DNA of 64,000 nt. Source: Hymenobacter norwichensis DSM 15439. Its GTDB lineage: Bacteria > Bacteroidota > Bacteroidia > Cytophagales > Hymenobacteraceae. Shown one piece after another: positions 8,474 through 17,487 of the stretch (positions are counted from its first letter, which is position 1; every line of letters starts with the position of its first letter). Position numbers and translations under genes: made by a program. The stretch spans positions 868,267 through 932,266 of the forward strand of contig NZ_ATVL01000006.1 of NCBI RefSeq assembly GCF_000420705.1. Reading direction: 5' to 3'. Under the pieces are notes generated by a model. The model searched no databases and was not told the DNA's origin. It worked only from the letters and a program-made list of their open reading frames with translations.

Positions 8474-9560
8474 CCTGTTGGCCGTATTGCTGGTGGCCGG
8501 CGTGGCCTTCGCCAACCTCAGCCCCGAGCTGGGCGGCAAACCCACCAAAGCCCAACGCGCCGCCTACGCCAAAACTGGCCGTTACGTAGATGGCGAATTC
8601 AAGAACCTGGTGCCTACCACCCTCATGACCGGCGAAGGCAGCATGTTCGGCACGCTGTGGCGGATGCTGTTCGATAAGCTCCCCGACGCCGACCCGCCCG
8701 GCCCGCTGCCCACCCAGCCCCTCGATTCAGTAAGCATCATCCGCAAAACCGCTGATATGGTGCGCGTAACGTGGTTTGGGCACTCGGCCAGCCTAGTGGA
8801 AATTGCGGGCCAGAACATCCTGCTCGACCCTATGCTCAGCGTGAAAATGGGGCCGCTTTCCTGGGTGACGCCCAAGCGCTACAACCCCTCGGTGGCCATT
8901 ACCGCCGAGCAGCTGCCGCCCATTGCCGCCGTGCTCATCTCCCACGACCACTACGACCACCTCGACTACAAAACCATCCAGCGCATCAAGGACAAAGTAG
9001 GCCATTTCTACGTGCCGCTGGGCGTGGGCGCGCACCTGCTGGCCTGGGGTGTGGCGCCCGAGAAGGTGCAGGAGCTGGACTGGAACGACTCGGTGCAGCT
9101 GCCCGGGTTAACCATTGTGAGCACCCCAGCTCGCCACTTTTCCGGCCGTGGCCTCACCAACCGCAATTCCACATCCTGGAGCTCTTGGGTGTTGAAAACG
9201 CCCATCAAGCGCGTCTTCTACAGTGGCGACGGGGGCTACGCGCCGCACTTTGCCGCCATCGGCCAACAACACGGCCCCTTCGACCTGGCCCTAGTGGAGT
9301 GCGGCCAGTACGACGCGCAATGGGCCCAGATTCATATGCTGCCCGAGCAAAGCGTGCAAGCCGCCCTCGACGTACGGGCGCGGGTGATGCTGCCCGTGCA
9401 TTGGGGCGCTTTCACGGAGGCCCACCACGCCTGGAACGAATCGGTGAAGCGCGCCACCGCCGCCGCGGCTCTCAAGTTTCTGCCCATCACCACGCCCGAA
9501 CTCGGCCAGCCCATCACCCTCGGCGCCGGCCCGCTCCCGCAAGCCCGGTGGTGGGAGTAG
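8433..9560 (+). CDS. metallo-beta-lactamase-fold hydrolase, membrane-anchored (NAPE-PLD/UlaG-like)
   Basis: 375 residues, start taken at the ATG at 8433 because the frame upstream of it lies inside the cyclase gene and the sequence from MRKPLRVLGRLAISLLAVLL is a clear signal/anchor helix. The metal site SHDHYDHLD gives the H-x-H-x-D-H motif, with further His residues in TPARHFSGRG and VHWGAF and Asp in YSGDGGY. The family includes N-acyl-phosphatidylethanolamine phospholipase D and UlaG lactonase; phospholipid or lactone are both possible substrates. It overlaps the cyclase gene by 41 bases. Confidence 0.85.
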   Translation: MRKPLRVLGRLAISLLAVLLVAGVAFANLSPELGGKPTKAQRAAYAKTGRYVDGEFKNLVPTTLMTGEGSMFGTLWRMLFDKLPDADPPGPLPTQPLDSVSIIRKTADMVRVTWFGHSASLVEIAGQNILLDPMLSVKMGPLSWVTPKRYNPSVAITAEQLPPIAAVLISHDHYDHLDYKTIQRIKDKVGHFYVPLGVGAHLLAWGVAPEKVQELDWNDSVQLPGLTIVSTPARHFSGRGLTNRNSTSWSSWVLKTPIKRVFYSGDGGYAPHFAAIGQQHGPFDLALVECGQYDAQWAQIHMLPEQSVQAALDVRARVMLPVHWGAFTEAHHAWNESVKRATAAAALKFLPITTPELGQPITLGAGPLPQARWWE

Positions 9561-9593
9561 AGTTGGTGACCGTCATGCCGAGATATTGAACGT

Positions 9594-9680
9594 CATTCCG
9601 AGCCTGCGAGGAATCTCGCGTGCTGACGTTGGATTACTAATCAGCAGTCAGCACGCGAGATTCCTCGCAGGCTCGGAATG
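9594..9680. repeat. 34-bp perfect inverted repeat (dispersed element)
   Basis: Arms at 9594-9627 and 9647-9680 are perfect reverse complements, separated by 19 bases. The arm starts CATTCCGAGCCTGCGAGG. GTCATGC/GTCATT fragments flank it at about 9571 and 9698-9725, so it belongs to the same dispersed family as 5349-5379. Confidence 0.85.
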
Positions 9681-9743
9681 GCGTTCAACGATTCAAGCGT
9701 CATGCAGAGCAGAGCAAAGTATGACGGGCTTACGTATCCCTTG

Positions 9744-9786
9744 AAACGAGAAACGGCCCGCTATTGCAGCGGGCCGTTTCTCGTTT
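9744..9786. terminator. strong bidirectional terminator
   Basis: 19-base arms AAACGAGAAACGGCCCGCT and its complement around a 5-base loop, with T-runs on both strands. It lies between the convergent hydrolase gene and the minus-strand gene at 9785, just touching the stop codon of the latter. Confidence 0.85.
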
Positions 9787-10219
9787 AGGCAATTGTAGCC
9801 ACATCAAGCGCTGTTTGTTCCGCCACGGAACCCGGCAGCCGCGTCCGGCTCAGCAGTTCGGCTAGCGGCGCGGGCAACTCCGACACCAGTAGCGGCCGAA
9901 GTGGCCGGGCCACCAAGTGGTAGCGCGTATCGGCGCGCTCGTGCAGGCGGGTTTTCTCGAACGAAAACAGCCCGCGCCGGGCGTAGCGGGCAAAGCTCTG
10001 GTAGCTGCTTGCCTCTTCCGCGCCGTTTGCTATTTCCGCCACCTCAAGTTCCGGCAGCGTTAGGAAGTACTGGTGCAGTTCCAGCAGCACCTCCTGCGAA
10101 GCCGCTACCGATTCGGGCAGTATGCCGCCGCCGGATGCTACGTGCAGGATATGGCCGTTGCCATCGATGGCAAACCAGTCGATGTCGGCGTCTTCTTGAT
10201 CTATTTCGTCGATGCGCAT
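9785..10219 (-). CDS. hypothetical protein (144 aa)
   Basis: The ATG at 10219 is chosen because the copy at 11707-11844 begins at the matching MRIDEID codon, showing where homology starts. The N-terminus (MRIDEIDQEDADIDWFAIDGNG) is acidic and is followed by a Gly-rich turn (ASGGGILPESV). No known domain is recognised; the WFAIDGNGHILH pattern is like small SUKH/immunity-type or DUF proteins, but this is only a resemblance. A decayed partial copy lies 1.5 kb away. No partner genes are evident. Confidence 0.7.
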   Translation of the reverse strand: MRIDEIDQEDADIDWFAIDGNGHILHVASGGGILPESVAASQEVLLELHQYFLTLPELEVAEIANGAEEASSYQSFARYARRGLFSFEKTRLHERADTRYHLVARPLRPLLVSELPAPLAELLSRTRLPGSVAEQTALDVATIA

Positions 10220-10322
10220 GAAACTCTGAGTTGATGGATACCCTTGCAAGGCTAGCCAAGTACGGGTATTGTCGCCGGGCTGTTCTTACTGGGTAGCACT
10301 TCATGTGCCGTTAGGAGCACCG

Positions 10323-10661
10323 TCAGGAAATCTGTACCACACCTTCTATATGGGTTAGCGCCCATTGCTCTAGTTGCTGCAGAATAGGGGCTAGCTCCCG
10401 GCCTTTGCTGGAAAGGTGGTAGGTGACTTCGGGCGGAAAGCCGTTGTGTACGGTGCGCTCCACCAAGGTGGCCGCTTCCAACTGGCGCAATTGTTCCAGC
10501 ATCACCTTCTTCGACACGCGCGGAATCTCGCGCCACAGCTCCGTGAACCGCATTGGGCCCGACGACAAGTGAAACAGGATAATCGGCTTCCATTTGCCCG
10601 ATATCTGGTCGAGAGCCACTTTGGCGGCGCAGCATTCGATGTCGTGGTAGGTATGGCGCAT
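10323..10661 (-). CDS. HxlR-family transcriptional regulator
   Basis: 112 residues from the ATG at 10661; the frame extends to 10778, but the conserved HxlR protein starts close to MRHTYHDIECC. The family winged-helix pattern is plain: ALDQISGKWKPIILFHL, then MRFTELWREIPRVSKKVMLEQLRQLE, then the wing VERTVHNGFPPEVTYHLS. The Cys pair near residues 9-10 could sense oxidants or electrophiles, as in several HxlR proteins (YodB, HypR). It is transcribed away from the hydrolase gene at 10807, which it may control. Effector unknown. Confidence 0.9.
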   Translation of the reverse strand: MRHTYHDIECCAAKVALDQISGKWKPIILFHLSSGPMRFTELWREIPRVSKKVMLEQLRQLEAATLVERTVHNGFPPEVTYHLSSKGRELAPILQQLEQWALTHIEGVVQIS

Positions 10662-10806
10662 GGGTTGGAAACGAAAAGGTGAACAGGTAACCAGCAGGTA
10701 ACCTTCTTGAGCCGGCAGGGGGGTAGGAGTACTTTTGACCGGAGGATGCTGGCTGTCGGGAACGGCGGCGGCGTCCAATCAAGGTAGTGCTTAACCCGCT
10801 TTTTCG

Positions 10807-11571
10807 ATGCAAGTTCAATTAATTCGTCATGCTACGCTGCTGCTGAGGGTGGCCGGCAAAACCATCCTGGTAGATCCTATGCTGGCGCCCCGCTTCCAGT
10901 ACGACCCCGTGCCTAGGTCCGCCGGCAATGACCAGCGTATCCCGCTGGTAGACCTGCCTTTCGCCTCCGACGAGTTACCCCAGTTGCTGGCCTCGCTCGA
11001 TGCCGTGCTGCTCACCCATACGCACCCCGACCACTGGGATGCCACCACGCAAGAACTCCTCGATAAACACTTGCCCATCCTGTCGCAGCCAGCCGATACG
11101 GAAACGCTACGCGCCCAAGGCTTCACGAACGTGCAGCCGATTGAAAACCAACTCGACTGGGAAGGCATCCGGCTATACCGCACCGGCGGCCAGCACGGCA
11201 CCGGCGAAATCGGGCAGCAGATGGGTACCGTTTCGGGCTTTGTGGTGGAGGCCGAGCAAGCGCGCCTCTACATTGCCGGCGACACCATCTGGTGCGAAGA
11301 AGTAAGCGCCGCCCTCGACCACTACCAGCCCACTGCCATCGTGCTGAATGCCGGTGCGGCTCAGTTCCTAGTAGGCGACCCTATCACGATGACGGCCGCC
11401 GAGGTAGTGAAAGTGGCCCAGTACGCGCCCCAGGCCACGGTGTACGCCATCCATACCGAAACCGTCAACCATTGTACCGAAGACCGCGCCACCATCCAAA
11501 AACTAGTGGAGCAACACGACCTAACGAATCGAGTACACGTGCCAGCTGATGGCGAATGGATAACGATTTAG
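10807..11571 (+). CDS. metallo-beta-lactamase-fold hydrolase (UPF0173/UlaG-like)
   Basis: 254 residues, cytosolic (no signal). LIRHATLLLRVAGKTILVDPML is the usual N-terminus of the family, and THTHPDHWD gives H-x-H-x-D-H. A later Asp in IAGDTIW and a His in YAIHTETVNHC complete the metal site. The substrate is unknown; relatives hydrolyse lactones or phosphodiesters. The gene starts about 145 bases from the divergent HxlR regulator, the usual arrangement for a regulator and its target. Confidence 0.88.
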   Translation: MQVQLIRHATLLLRVAGKTILVDPMLAPRFQYDPVPRSAGNDQRIPLVDLPFASDELPQLLASLDAVLLTHTHPDHWDATTQELLDKHLPILSQPADTETLRAQGFTNVQPIENQLDWEGIRLYRTGGQHGTGEIGQQMGTVSGFVVEAEQARLYIAGDTIWCEEVSAALDHYQPTAIVLNAGAAQFLVGDPITMTAAEVVKVAQYAPQATVYAIHTETVNHCTEDRATIQKLVEQHDLTNRVHVPADGEWITI

Positions 11572-11626
11572 AAGCATAGGCAGCAACCGCCTACTCTGTA
11601 AGTGGCGGCTGAACCAAGCGTTCTGA

Positions 11627-11673
11627 CATAAAAGTAAAATGGCCCGTTAGTAACGCGCCGTTTTACTTTTATG
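11627..11673. terminator. AT-armed stem-loop terminator
   Basis: Arms CATAAAAGTAAAA / TTTTACTTTTATG with inner GGC/GCC pairs, ending the hydrolase transcript. T-rich arms make it work in both directions. Confidence 0.7.
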
Positions 11674-11706
11674 CAGTGCTAGAGGCACACAGATAATTAA
11701 ACTTTG

Positions 11707-11844
11707 CTACAGCACTCCTGCGAAGCCGCCACCGACTTGGGTAGTATCCCGCCACCGGATGCTGCAATGTAGGATATGGCTGTTGCCATCGGTGGCAAAC
11801 CAGTCGATGTCGGCGTCTTCGTGATCTATTTCGTCGATGCGCAT
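11707..11844 (-). pseudogene. decayed partial copy of the gene at 9785-10219
   Basis: About 138 bases nearly identical to the first 45 codons of the 144-aa gene (10087-10219). It begins with the same ATG and MRIDEID, keeps DADIDWFA, then has a one-base insertion after HILH and a one-base deletion later, so the frame ends early at a TAG. No intact 3' part follows. It is a truncated duplicate under decay. Confidence 0.8.
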
Positions 11845-11912
11845 GAGTTGTTGTAATATAAATTATGAAAAAACACACAATTAAATACTGTATTATGTGC
11901 CTTCATAAATTC

Positions 11913-13307
11913 TTACACCTTGGTAATCCTGGATTCTATATATTCATAAAGCTTATTAGCTATCTGATAATTTATATTATTGATAATTTCTTCGTTATAA
12001 GAAGAAAGGTACATGGAGTCGGAAAGCTTGTCATTCCAATGGAAATTCAGTGTAGACGAATCTGAGCTTGTCGTGGTTACGGCTGCTCTTACTTCAAAAT
12101 AGTCTAATTTAAACGTGAAGGCTACAAGTACTCCAGCATCAAATCCATTTTTTTCCTGTCGAAAATAATGGAATCCTTTAAATACACTTATGAATTCTAT
12201 CGTGTCTTTTCTTGTTGCAACAGCTTTCTTTAATTTCTCGCTTACATGAACAAAGTCTTTTTGTTCTTCAATAAAGCTCTCTTTTAAAGAATTTGATACA
12301 ATGCGACTGGTGTATATTTTTTTAGTAAATAATTCCCCGAATTTATCAGTTTGTTGATCCAAGTCTCTAGTCCAGGGCTCTATTAATATTTTGTATATAT
12401 TTTCTTGATATTTTTCGTTCCAAAGTATTTTAGCACTATCATTATTTGTAATTAATACTTGCTTCTTTAATAGCGCCAACTTTTTATCCAAGTCATTAGG
12501 CTCGTTAATAGATTCTCCTTTAGCAGCACGAATCATAAGTTGTAAGGAGGCGGTCACATTCTCGCTGATAAAGCGAAAGAACGGTTCTATATTGCCAGCA
12601 TCAGCTTCTGCTAAGGCTGCTAGGTAGCGGTTGCGGTCCGTAGCTTTGATAACAGTCATAGGATATCCGCTACGCATCAGAATCAGATTCATTAGCAGGC
12701 GTGACATGCGCCCGTTGCCATCATCGAAGGGGTGAATGCGAACGAAGCGGTAGTGAAACTCAGCAGCCAAGGCTACAGGATGCAATGTGGCTTGTTCGGC
12801 CTCTTGACGGTACCAGTCCACAAGGTCCATCATTTTGCCAGGCGTTTCCTCAGGGCTGGCGAAGTAGAACATTTCGCCAGTGGCCGTCTGCACGTTGTTG
12901 GGGCCAGATTTGTAGCGGCCCGGCTGAATGTGCTTGCGGGTCGGCTGTCCGTCGGGCGTTTGCGCTGGTACGTCGTAGCCTTCGCCTAACAACACTTCGT
13001 GCATGCCTCGAATAAACTGCTCAGTTAAAGGGCGTTCATCCCGCACAATTTCCTCCAGCCAAAGCACCGCTTCATTGTGGCCTTTTATGTCCAGATGGTC
13101 ACGTATGGGTTTGCCAGCGGCGGTGAGGCCATGTAGCAGGAGTGAGCGAGTTTCGCCAAGCGTTAAGGAGTTGCCTTCAATAGCATTGGAGTTATAATTC
13201 CAGTCTAGCCGAAATTTTTGCAAAACGCGCGCCTCTTGTTCTGGTGAGAGAGGGCGCAATTCATCCAATTCCTTTTTTAATCTGTCTACTTCTGCGAACA
13301 GAGACAT
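11913..13307 (-). CDS. Fic-family protein (AMPylase-type) with autoinhibitory helix
   Basis: 464 residues. The Fic core motif HPFDDGNGRMSR (HPFx[D/E]GNGRxxR) is present with catalytic His, the Asn-Gly-Arg anion site and Arg intact. SNAIEG near residue 40 matches the class II inhibitory helix (S/T)xxxE(G/N), which blocks ATP until displaced. Fic enzymes attach AMP or other groups to target hydroxyls. The C-terminal third (about 12530 down to 11913) is visibly AT-richer than the Fic core and has no domain I know, so it may be a separately acquired target-recognition part. No antitoxin gene is adjacent, in keeping with the built-in helix. Confidence 0.92.
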   Translation of the reverse strand: MSLFAEVDRLKKELDELRPLSPEQEARVLQKFRLDWNYNSNAIEGNSLTLGETRSLLLHGLTAAGKPIRDHLDIKGHNEAVLWLEEIVRDERPLTEQFIRGMHEVLLGEGYDVPAQTPDGQPTRKHIQPGRYKSGPNNVQTATGEMFYFASPEETPGKMMDLVDWYRQEAEQATLHPVALAAEFHYRFVRIHPFDDGNGRMSRLLMNLILMRSGYPMTVIKATDRNRYLAALAEADAGNIEPFFRFISENVTASLQLMIRAAKGESINEPNDLDKKLALLKKQVLITNNDSAKILWNEKYQENIYKILIEPWTRDLDQQTDKFGELFTKKIYTSRIVSNSLKESFIEEQKDFVHVSEKLKKAVATRKDTIEFISVFKGFHYFRQEKNGFDAGVLVAFTFKLDYFEVRAAVTTTSSDSSTLNFHWNDKLSDSMYLSSYNEEIINNINYQIANKLYEYIESRITKV

Positions 13308-13332
13308 ATAACGCGGCTTAATCAGTTATTAC

Positions 13333-15471
13333 TTATTCTTCCCCCAGCCTCTCCAATATCTCCTGCGCCGCTACGGCAATGACGGTTCCCGGACCATATA
13401 CCCCGGCCACGCCAGCGTTGTATAGGAAATCGTAGTCCTGGGCGGGGATGACGCCGCCGGCAATGACTAGGATGTCTTCGCGGCCGAGCTGCTGTAGCTC
13501 TTGGATGAGCTGCGGAATTAGGGTCTTGTGGCCGGCGGCGAGGCTGCTCACGCCCACTACGTGCACGTCGTTTTCGGCCGCTTGGCGGGCTACTTCGTCG
13601 GGGGTTTGGAAGAGGGGGGCAATGTCCACGTCGAAGCCCACGTCGGCGAAGGAAGTGGCAATGATTTTCGAGCCCCGGTCGTGGCCGTCCTGGCCCATTT
13701 TGGCCACCATCATGCGGGGGCGGCGGCCTTCTTTGGCGGCAAAGTCGTCGGCTGCCTGGCGGGCTTTGGCAAATTCTGCGTCGTAGTCCATTTCCTGCGA
13801 GTAAACGCCCGATACCGTACGGATGGTCGCTTGGTGGCGTCCGTACACCACTTCCAGCGCATCCGAAATTTCGCCGAGGGTTGCGCGCAAGCGGCCGGCC
13901 TGCACGGCCAGGGCCAGTAAGTTGTCGTTGCCGGAGCGGGCGGCTTCCGTTAGGGCGGTGAGGGCCTGCTGCACGGCGGCGTTGTCGCGCTCCGCTTTCA
14001 TGGTATTGAGGCGCGCAATCTGTGACTCCCGCACGGCGGCGTTGTCGATGTCGAGGATTTCGATTTGCGTTTCCTGGGCCTGTTGCTCCGGGGTGAGGCG
14101 GTAGCGGTTCACGCCCACAATCACCTCCTTACCCGAGTCGATGCGGGCCTGCTTGCGGGCCGAGGCTTCCTCGATGCGCAGCTTGGGCAGGCCGGTTTCA
14201 ATGGCCTTGGCCATGCCGCCCAACTCTTCCACTTCCTGAATCAGCGCCCAGGCTTTGTTGGCCAGCTCGTGGGTGAGGGTTTCCACGTAATAGGAGCCGC
14301 CCCAGGGGTCCACCACGCGGGTAATGTCGGTTTCGTGCTGGAGGTAGAGCTGCGTGTTGCGGGCAATGCGGGCCGAGAAGTCGGTGGGCAGGGCAATGGC
14401 CTCGTCGAGGGCGTTGGTGTGCAGGCTTTGAGTGCCACCCAGCGCGGCGGCCAGGGCCTCAATGGCGGTGCGGGCCACGTTGTTGAACGGGTCCTGCTCG
14501 GTGAGCGAGTAGCCCGAGGTCTGGCAGTGCGTGCGCAGCGCCAAGCTCTTAGGGTTCTGCGGCTCGAACTGCTTCAGCAGCTTGGCCCACAGCAACCGGC
14601 CGGCCCGGAGCTTGGCAATTTCCATGAAGTGGTTCATGCCAATAGCCCAGAAAAACGACAGCCGCGGCGCAAACTGGTCGATGGTCATGCCCGCCGCCAA
14701 GCCCGCCCGCACGTACTCCAGGCCATCGGCCAGGGTGTAGGCCAGCTCTAAGTCGGCGGTGGCGCCGGCTTCCTGCATGTGGTAGCCGCTGATGCTGATG
14801 GAGTTGAACTTAGGCATGTTCTGCGCCGTGTAGGCGAAGATGTCGGCAATGATGCGCATGCTCGGCTGCGGCGGGTAGATGTACGTGTTGCGCACCATGA
14901 ACTCCTTCAGAATATCGTTCTGAATGGTGCCCGCCAGCTTGTCCGGTGTCACGCCCTGTTCCTCGGCCGCCACTATATAAAAGGCCATAATGGGCAGCAC
15001 CGCCCCGTTCATGGTCATGCTCACCGACATCTGGTCCAGCGGAATCTGGTCGAAGAGAATCTTCATGTCCTCCACCGAATCAATAGCCACGCCCGCCTTG
15101 CCCACGTCGCCCACCACCCGCGGGTGGTCGGAGTCGTAGCCGCGGTGCGTAGCCAAGTCAAACGCCACCGAAAGGCCTTTCTGCCCGCCTGCCAGGTTGC
15201 GCCGGTAGAAGGCGTTGCTTTCCTCGGCCGTGCTGAAGCCCGCGTACTGCCGCACGGTCCAGGGGTTTTGCACGTACATAGTAGGGTAAGGGCCGCGCAA
15301 ATACGGCGCCTGCCCCGCCCCAAACCCCAGGTGCTCGAAGTCTGCCACATCTTCAGCCGTGTAGTGGCTCTTGAGCTGAATGCCCTCGGGCGTGGTAATG
15401 GCAGCTTCCGCAGTAGGCGTTTCGGGCAGCGGGGCAGCGTTATAGGCTATTTGGGAGAAGTTGGGTTTCAT
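13333..15471 (-). CDS. mutB: methylmalonyl-CoA mutase, large (catalytic) subunit
   Basis: 712 residues, the normal length. The N-terminal (beta/alpha)8 barrel carries family-typical [12 protein letters not shown] and the segment NAEEASSR is replaced by the bacterial-type [13 protein letters not shown]. The C-terminal B12-binding domain has DGHDRG at about 595-600, whose His ligates the cobalt of adenosylcobalamin, and ends with [14 protein letters not shown]. It converts methylmalonyl-CoA and succinyl-CoA into one another for propionate metabolism, in the cytosol with MutA. Its operon partner mutA is upstream on the same strand, split from it by a repeat element. Confidence 0.97.
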   Translation of the reverse strand: MKPNFSQIAYNAAPLPETPTAEAAITTPEGIQLKSHYTAEDVADFEHLGFGAGQAPYLRGPYPTMYVQNPWTVRQYAGFSTAEESNAFYRRNLAGGQKGLSVAFDLATHRGYDSDHPRVVGDVGKAGVAIDSVEDMKILFDQIPLDQMSVSMTMNGAVLPIMAFYIVAAEEQGVTPDKLAGTIQNDILKEFMVRNTYIYPPQPSMRIIADIFAYTAQNMPKFNSISISGYHMQEAGATADLELAYTLADGLEYVRAGLAAGMTIDQFAPRLSFFWAIGMNHFMEIAKLRAGRLLWAKLLKQFEPQNPKSLALRTHCQTSGYSLTEQDPFNNVARTAIEALAAALGGTQSLHTNALDEAIALPTDFSARIARNTQLYLQHETDITRVVDPWGGSYYVETLTHELANKAWALIQEVEELGGMAKAIETGLPKLRIEEASARKQARIDSGKEVIVGVNRYRLTPEQQAQETQIEILDIDNAAVRESQIARLNTMKAERDNAAVQQALTALTEAARSGNDNLLALAVQAGRLRATLGEISDALEVVYGRHQATIRTVSGVYSQEMDYDAEFAKARQAADDFAAKEGRRPRMMVAKMGQDGHDRGSKIIATSFADVGFDVDIAPLFQTPDEVARQAAENDVHVVGVSSLAAGHKTLIPQLIQELQQLGREDILVIAGGVIPAQDYDFLYNAGVAGVYGPGTVIAVAAQEILERLGEE

Positions 15472-15504
15472 CGGTGGGGAGAATAGGGCAATAAGGTAAC
15501 TATC

Positions 15505-15652
15505 TAGAAACTAGCTCCCCTCCTCAGATGAGGAGGGGTTGGGGGTGGTTGAAGACTAGAATTAGAAACTAGAGCTAGGTAGTCGTTCAACGATCAGTCA
15601 ACCACCCCCAACCCCTCCTCATCTGAGGAGGGGAGCTAGTTTCTAGCACACT
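15505..15652. repeat. palindromic MITE-like element, copy 2
   Basis: About 148 bases, cleaner than copy 1 at 7079-7250. The left arm has CTAGCTCCCCTCCTCAGATG followed by GAGGAGGGGTTGGGGGTGG, and the right arm is its exact complement over about 40 bases. It is inserted between mutA and mutB. Confidence 0.85.
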
Positions 15653-15665
15653 AGATCATACTTCT

Positions 15666-17450
15666 TCATTTCCCTTGCAAGCGGGCCAATACATCTTCGG
15701 TGCTGTAGCCTTGCACCGTGAACTCTTGGAAGCCAAATACGCGCACGGCTTCCTGCATGGTCACTAAGTCGGCGGTGAGGAGCACAGGTGGTACAAACGT
15801 GCTGTCGTCGGGGGCAATGTGCAGGATATAGCGCGCAAACTGCCCGAACTGCTCGGGCGTGGCGTACATCAGCGTGGCTTCCTCGGGCGACGAAAACAGC
15901 ACCGACAACGTGCCGGTAGGGTGCGCCTCGTGGATGGCCGGCTGTTCTTTTCCCGGCAGCAACCTCAAAAACGACTCCTCAATCAGCTGATTGGTATGCG
16001 CGCCCAGCAGCACCACCGCCGCCCGCTTCTTGCGTTTCTCGCGCCGCTCGAAGTGCAGGCTGGTAGCCAGCCGCAGCACCTCCGATGGGTACGTAGCCCG
16101 CGTCGAGTCGAACTCCCGGCTGCGCAACAGCTTCTTGGGGTTGAAGTCGAACTGCTCCCGCGTGTTTTGGAAACGGTTGGTGCCTACTACTACCTGCTCG
16201 CCGGTGGCAATGCGCCGGAACTGCGCTTGCGCGGCGGTGTGCAGCTCCTGCATCACCCTACCAACAGCCTTGGGCAAACCGCCTTCCTCTTCAATCTGCT
16301 GAAACAGTGCCCAAGCTTCCCGCGCCAGCGTGTCAGTCAGGGTTTCCAGGTAATACGAACCGGCGGCGGCATCCTGCACCTGCCCCAAACCCGCTTCCTC
16401 GCGCAGCAGCACCGATAGGTTACGGGCCAGCCGGTCGGAAAATTCGTTGGGGTCGTGGAACAGGCTGTCGAAGGGCCGGATGCTGAGGGTATCGGCGCCG
16501 CCGAGCACGGCACTCATGGCTTCGGTAGTAGCCCGCAGCAGGTTGGTGTGCGCATCCAGCGTGGTTTGGCTCCAAGACGAGGTTTCGGCCAGAATGCGTA
16601 GCGGAGTCGTTGCCAGTGAGAGGCCATACGCATGCAGCAGCGTGGACCAGAGCTGCCGTAGTGCCCGCAGCTTCGTAATTTCAAAAAAGTAGTTTGGGTT
16701 GATGGCTACGTGCACCCGCAGCGCTGCTGCCACCTCGGCGGTAGAAAGCGTGTCGGTGGGTAGCTCGTTGAGGTAGGCGGCGGCGGCGGCCAGCGAGAAG
16801 GCAATCTGCTGGGTAACGGTGCCGCCCCGATTGCCGAAAAATGCCGCGTTCAGCGTCAAACCCTGAAAATCGGGCATCGTGCGCGTGAGCGTCAGTACTT
16901 CCCGCAGCTCCTGAAACTGCCCCTTCAAATCGGGTAAATGGTCGGTGAGGGGGTCGAATTGCAGAAAGCCGCGCAGCTCCGGGGCGCCAGTAGCCAACAG
17001 CCGCTGCACGAAGCTAGCCGGCGCGGCCGTGAGCGAGTAACCGATGTACGTGGCATCGAGCGGCAAATGCGCGTGCAGAAATTCCACGTCGAAAGCCGCC
17101 GTATCGGCTAGCACAAAGTGCGCCCCATCGGCCCCGCGCCTCAGGGCATCGGCAGCGCGCAGAATGGCGGCGCGGCCTTTTTCCCCGGCTGCCACGGGAT
17201 AAGTGGGCACATTGCGCCACCCGTTGCTAGTCGCGCCTGGGTGCAGCTGGGGTGCTGGCGCGGCGGGCAAAGTGGCCAGGGCCTCGCGGTGGTAGAACGG
17301 CTCCAGCATAAAGCCGTCGGGCGTGTGCCAGCGTAGCGTGGCTGGGTCTGCGCCTTTCAGGTCACGCGCAATGCGCGCCTGCCAGCCCTCCGTGCTCATC
17401 GGTTCAAACTCGGCAAAGGAAACAGACACGGGGCGCGGCGTATCAGACAT
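15666..17450 (-). CDS. mutA: methylmalonyl-CoA mutase, small subunit
   Basis: 594 residues. It shares the barrel architecture of MutB (FFEITKLRALRQLW, DTLSIRPFDSLFHDPNEFSDRLARN) but its C-terminal domain lacks the DxHxxG cobalt-ligand motif, as expected for the non-catalytic small subunit. It forms the heterodimer with MutB. A TATCTTTA -7-like box (minus, 17488-17495) lies 37 bases upstream of the ATG and would serve both genes. The MITE-like repeat at 15505 sits between the two cistrons. Confidence 0.95.
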   Translation of the reverse strand: MSDTPRPVSVSFAEFEPMSTEGWQARIARDLKGADPATLRWHTPDGFMLEPFYHREALATLPAAPAPQLHPGATSNGWRNVPTYPVAAGEKGRAAILRAADALRRGADGAHFVLADTAAFDVEFLHAHLPLDATYIGYSLTAAPASFVQRLLATGAPELRGFLQFDPLTDHLPDLKGQFQELREVLTLTRTMPDFQGLTLNAAFFGNRGGTVTQQIAFSLAAAAAYLNELPTDTLSTAEVAAALRVHVAINPNYFFEITKLRALRQLWSTLLHAYGLSLATTPLRILAETSSWSQTTLDAHTNLLRATTEAMSAVLGGADTLSIRPFDSLFHDPNEFSDRLARNLSVLLREEAGLGQVQDAAAGSYYLETLTDTLAREAWALFQQIEEEGGLPKAVGRVMQELHTAAQAQFRRIATGEQVVVGTNRFQNTREQFDFNPKKLLRSREFDSTRATYPSEVLRLATSLHFERREKRKKRAAVVLLGAHTNQLIEESFLRLLPGKEQPAIHEAHPTGTLSVLFSSPEEATLMYATPEQFGQFARYILHIAPDDSTFVPPVLLTADLVTMQEAVRVFGFQEFTVQGYSTEDVLARLQGK

Positions 17451-17487
17451 AAGGAAACGTGGGAAGGAGGCTGGAAGCGGAAACGGC

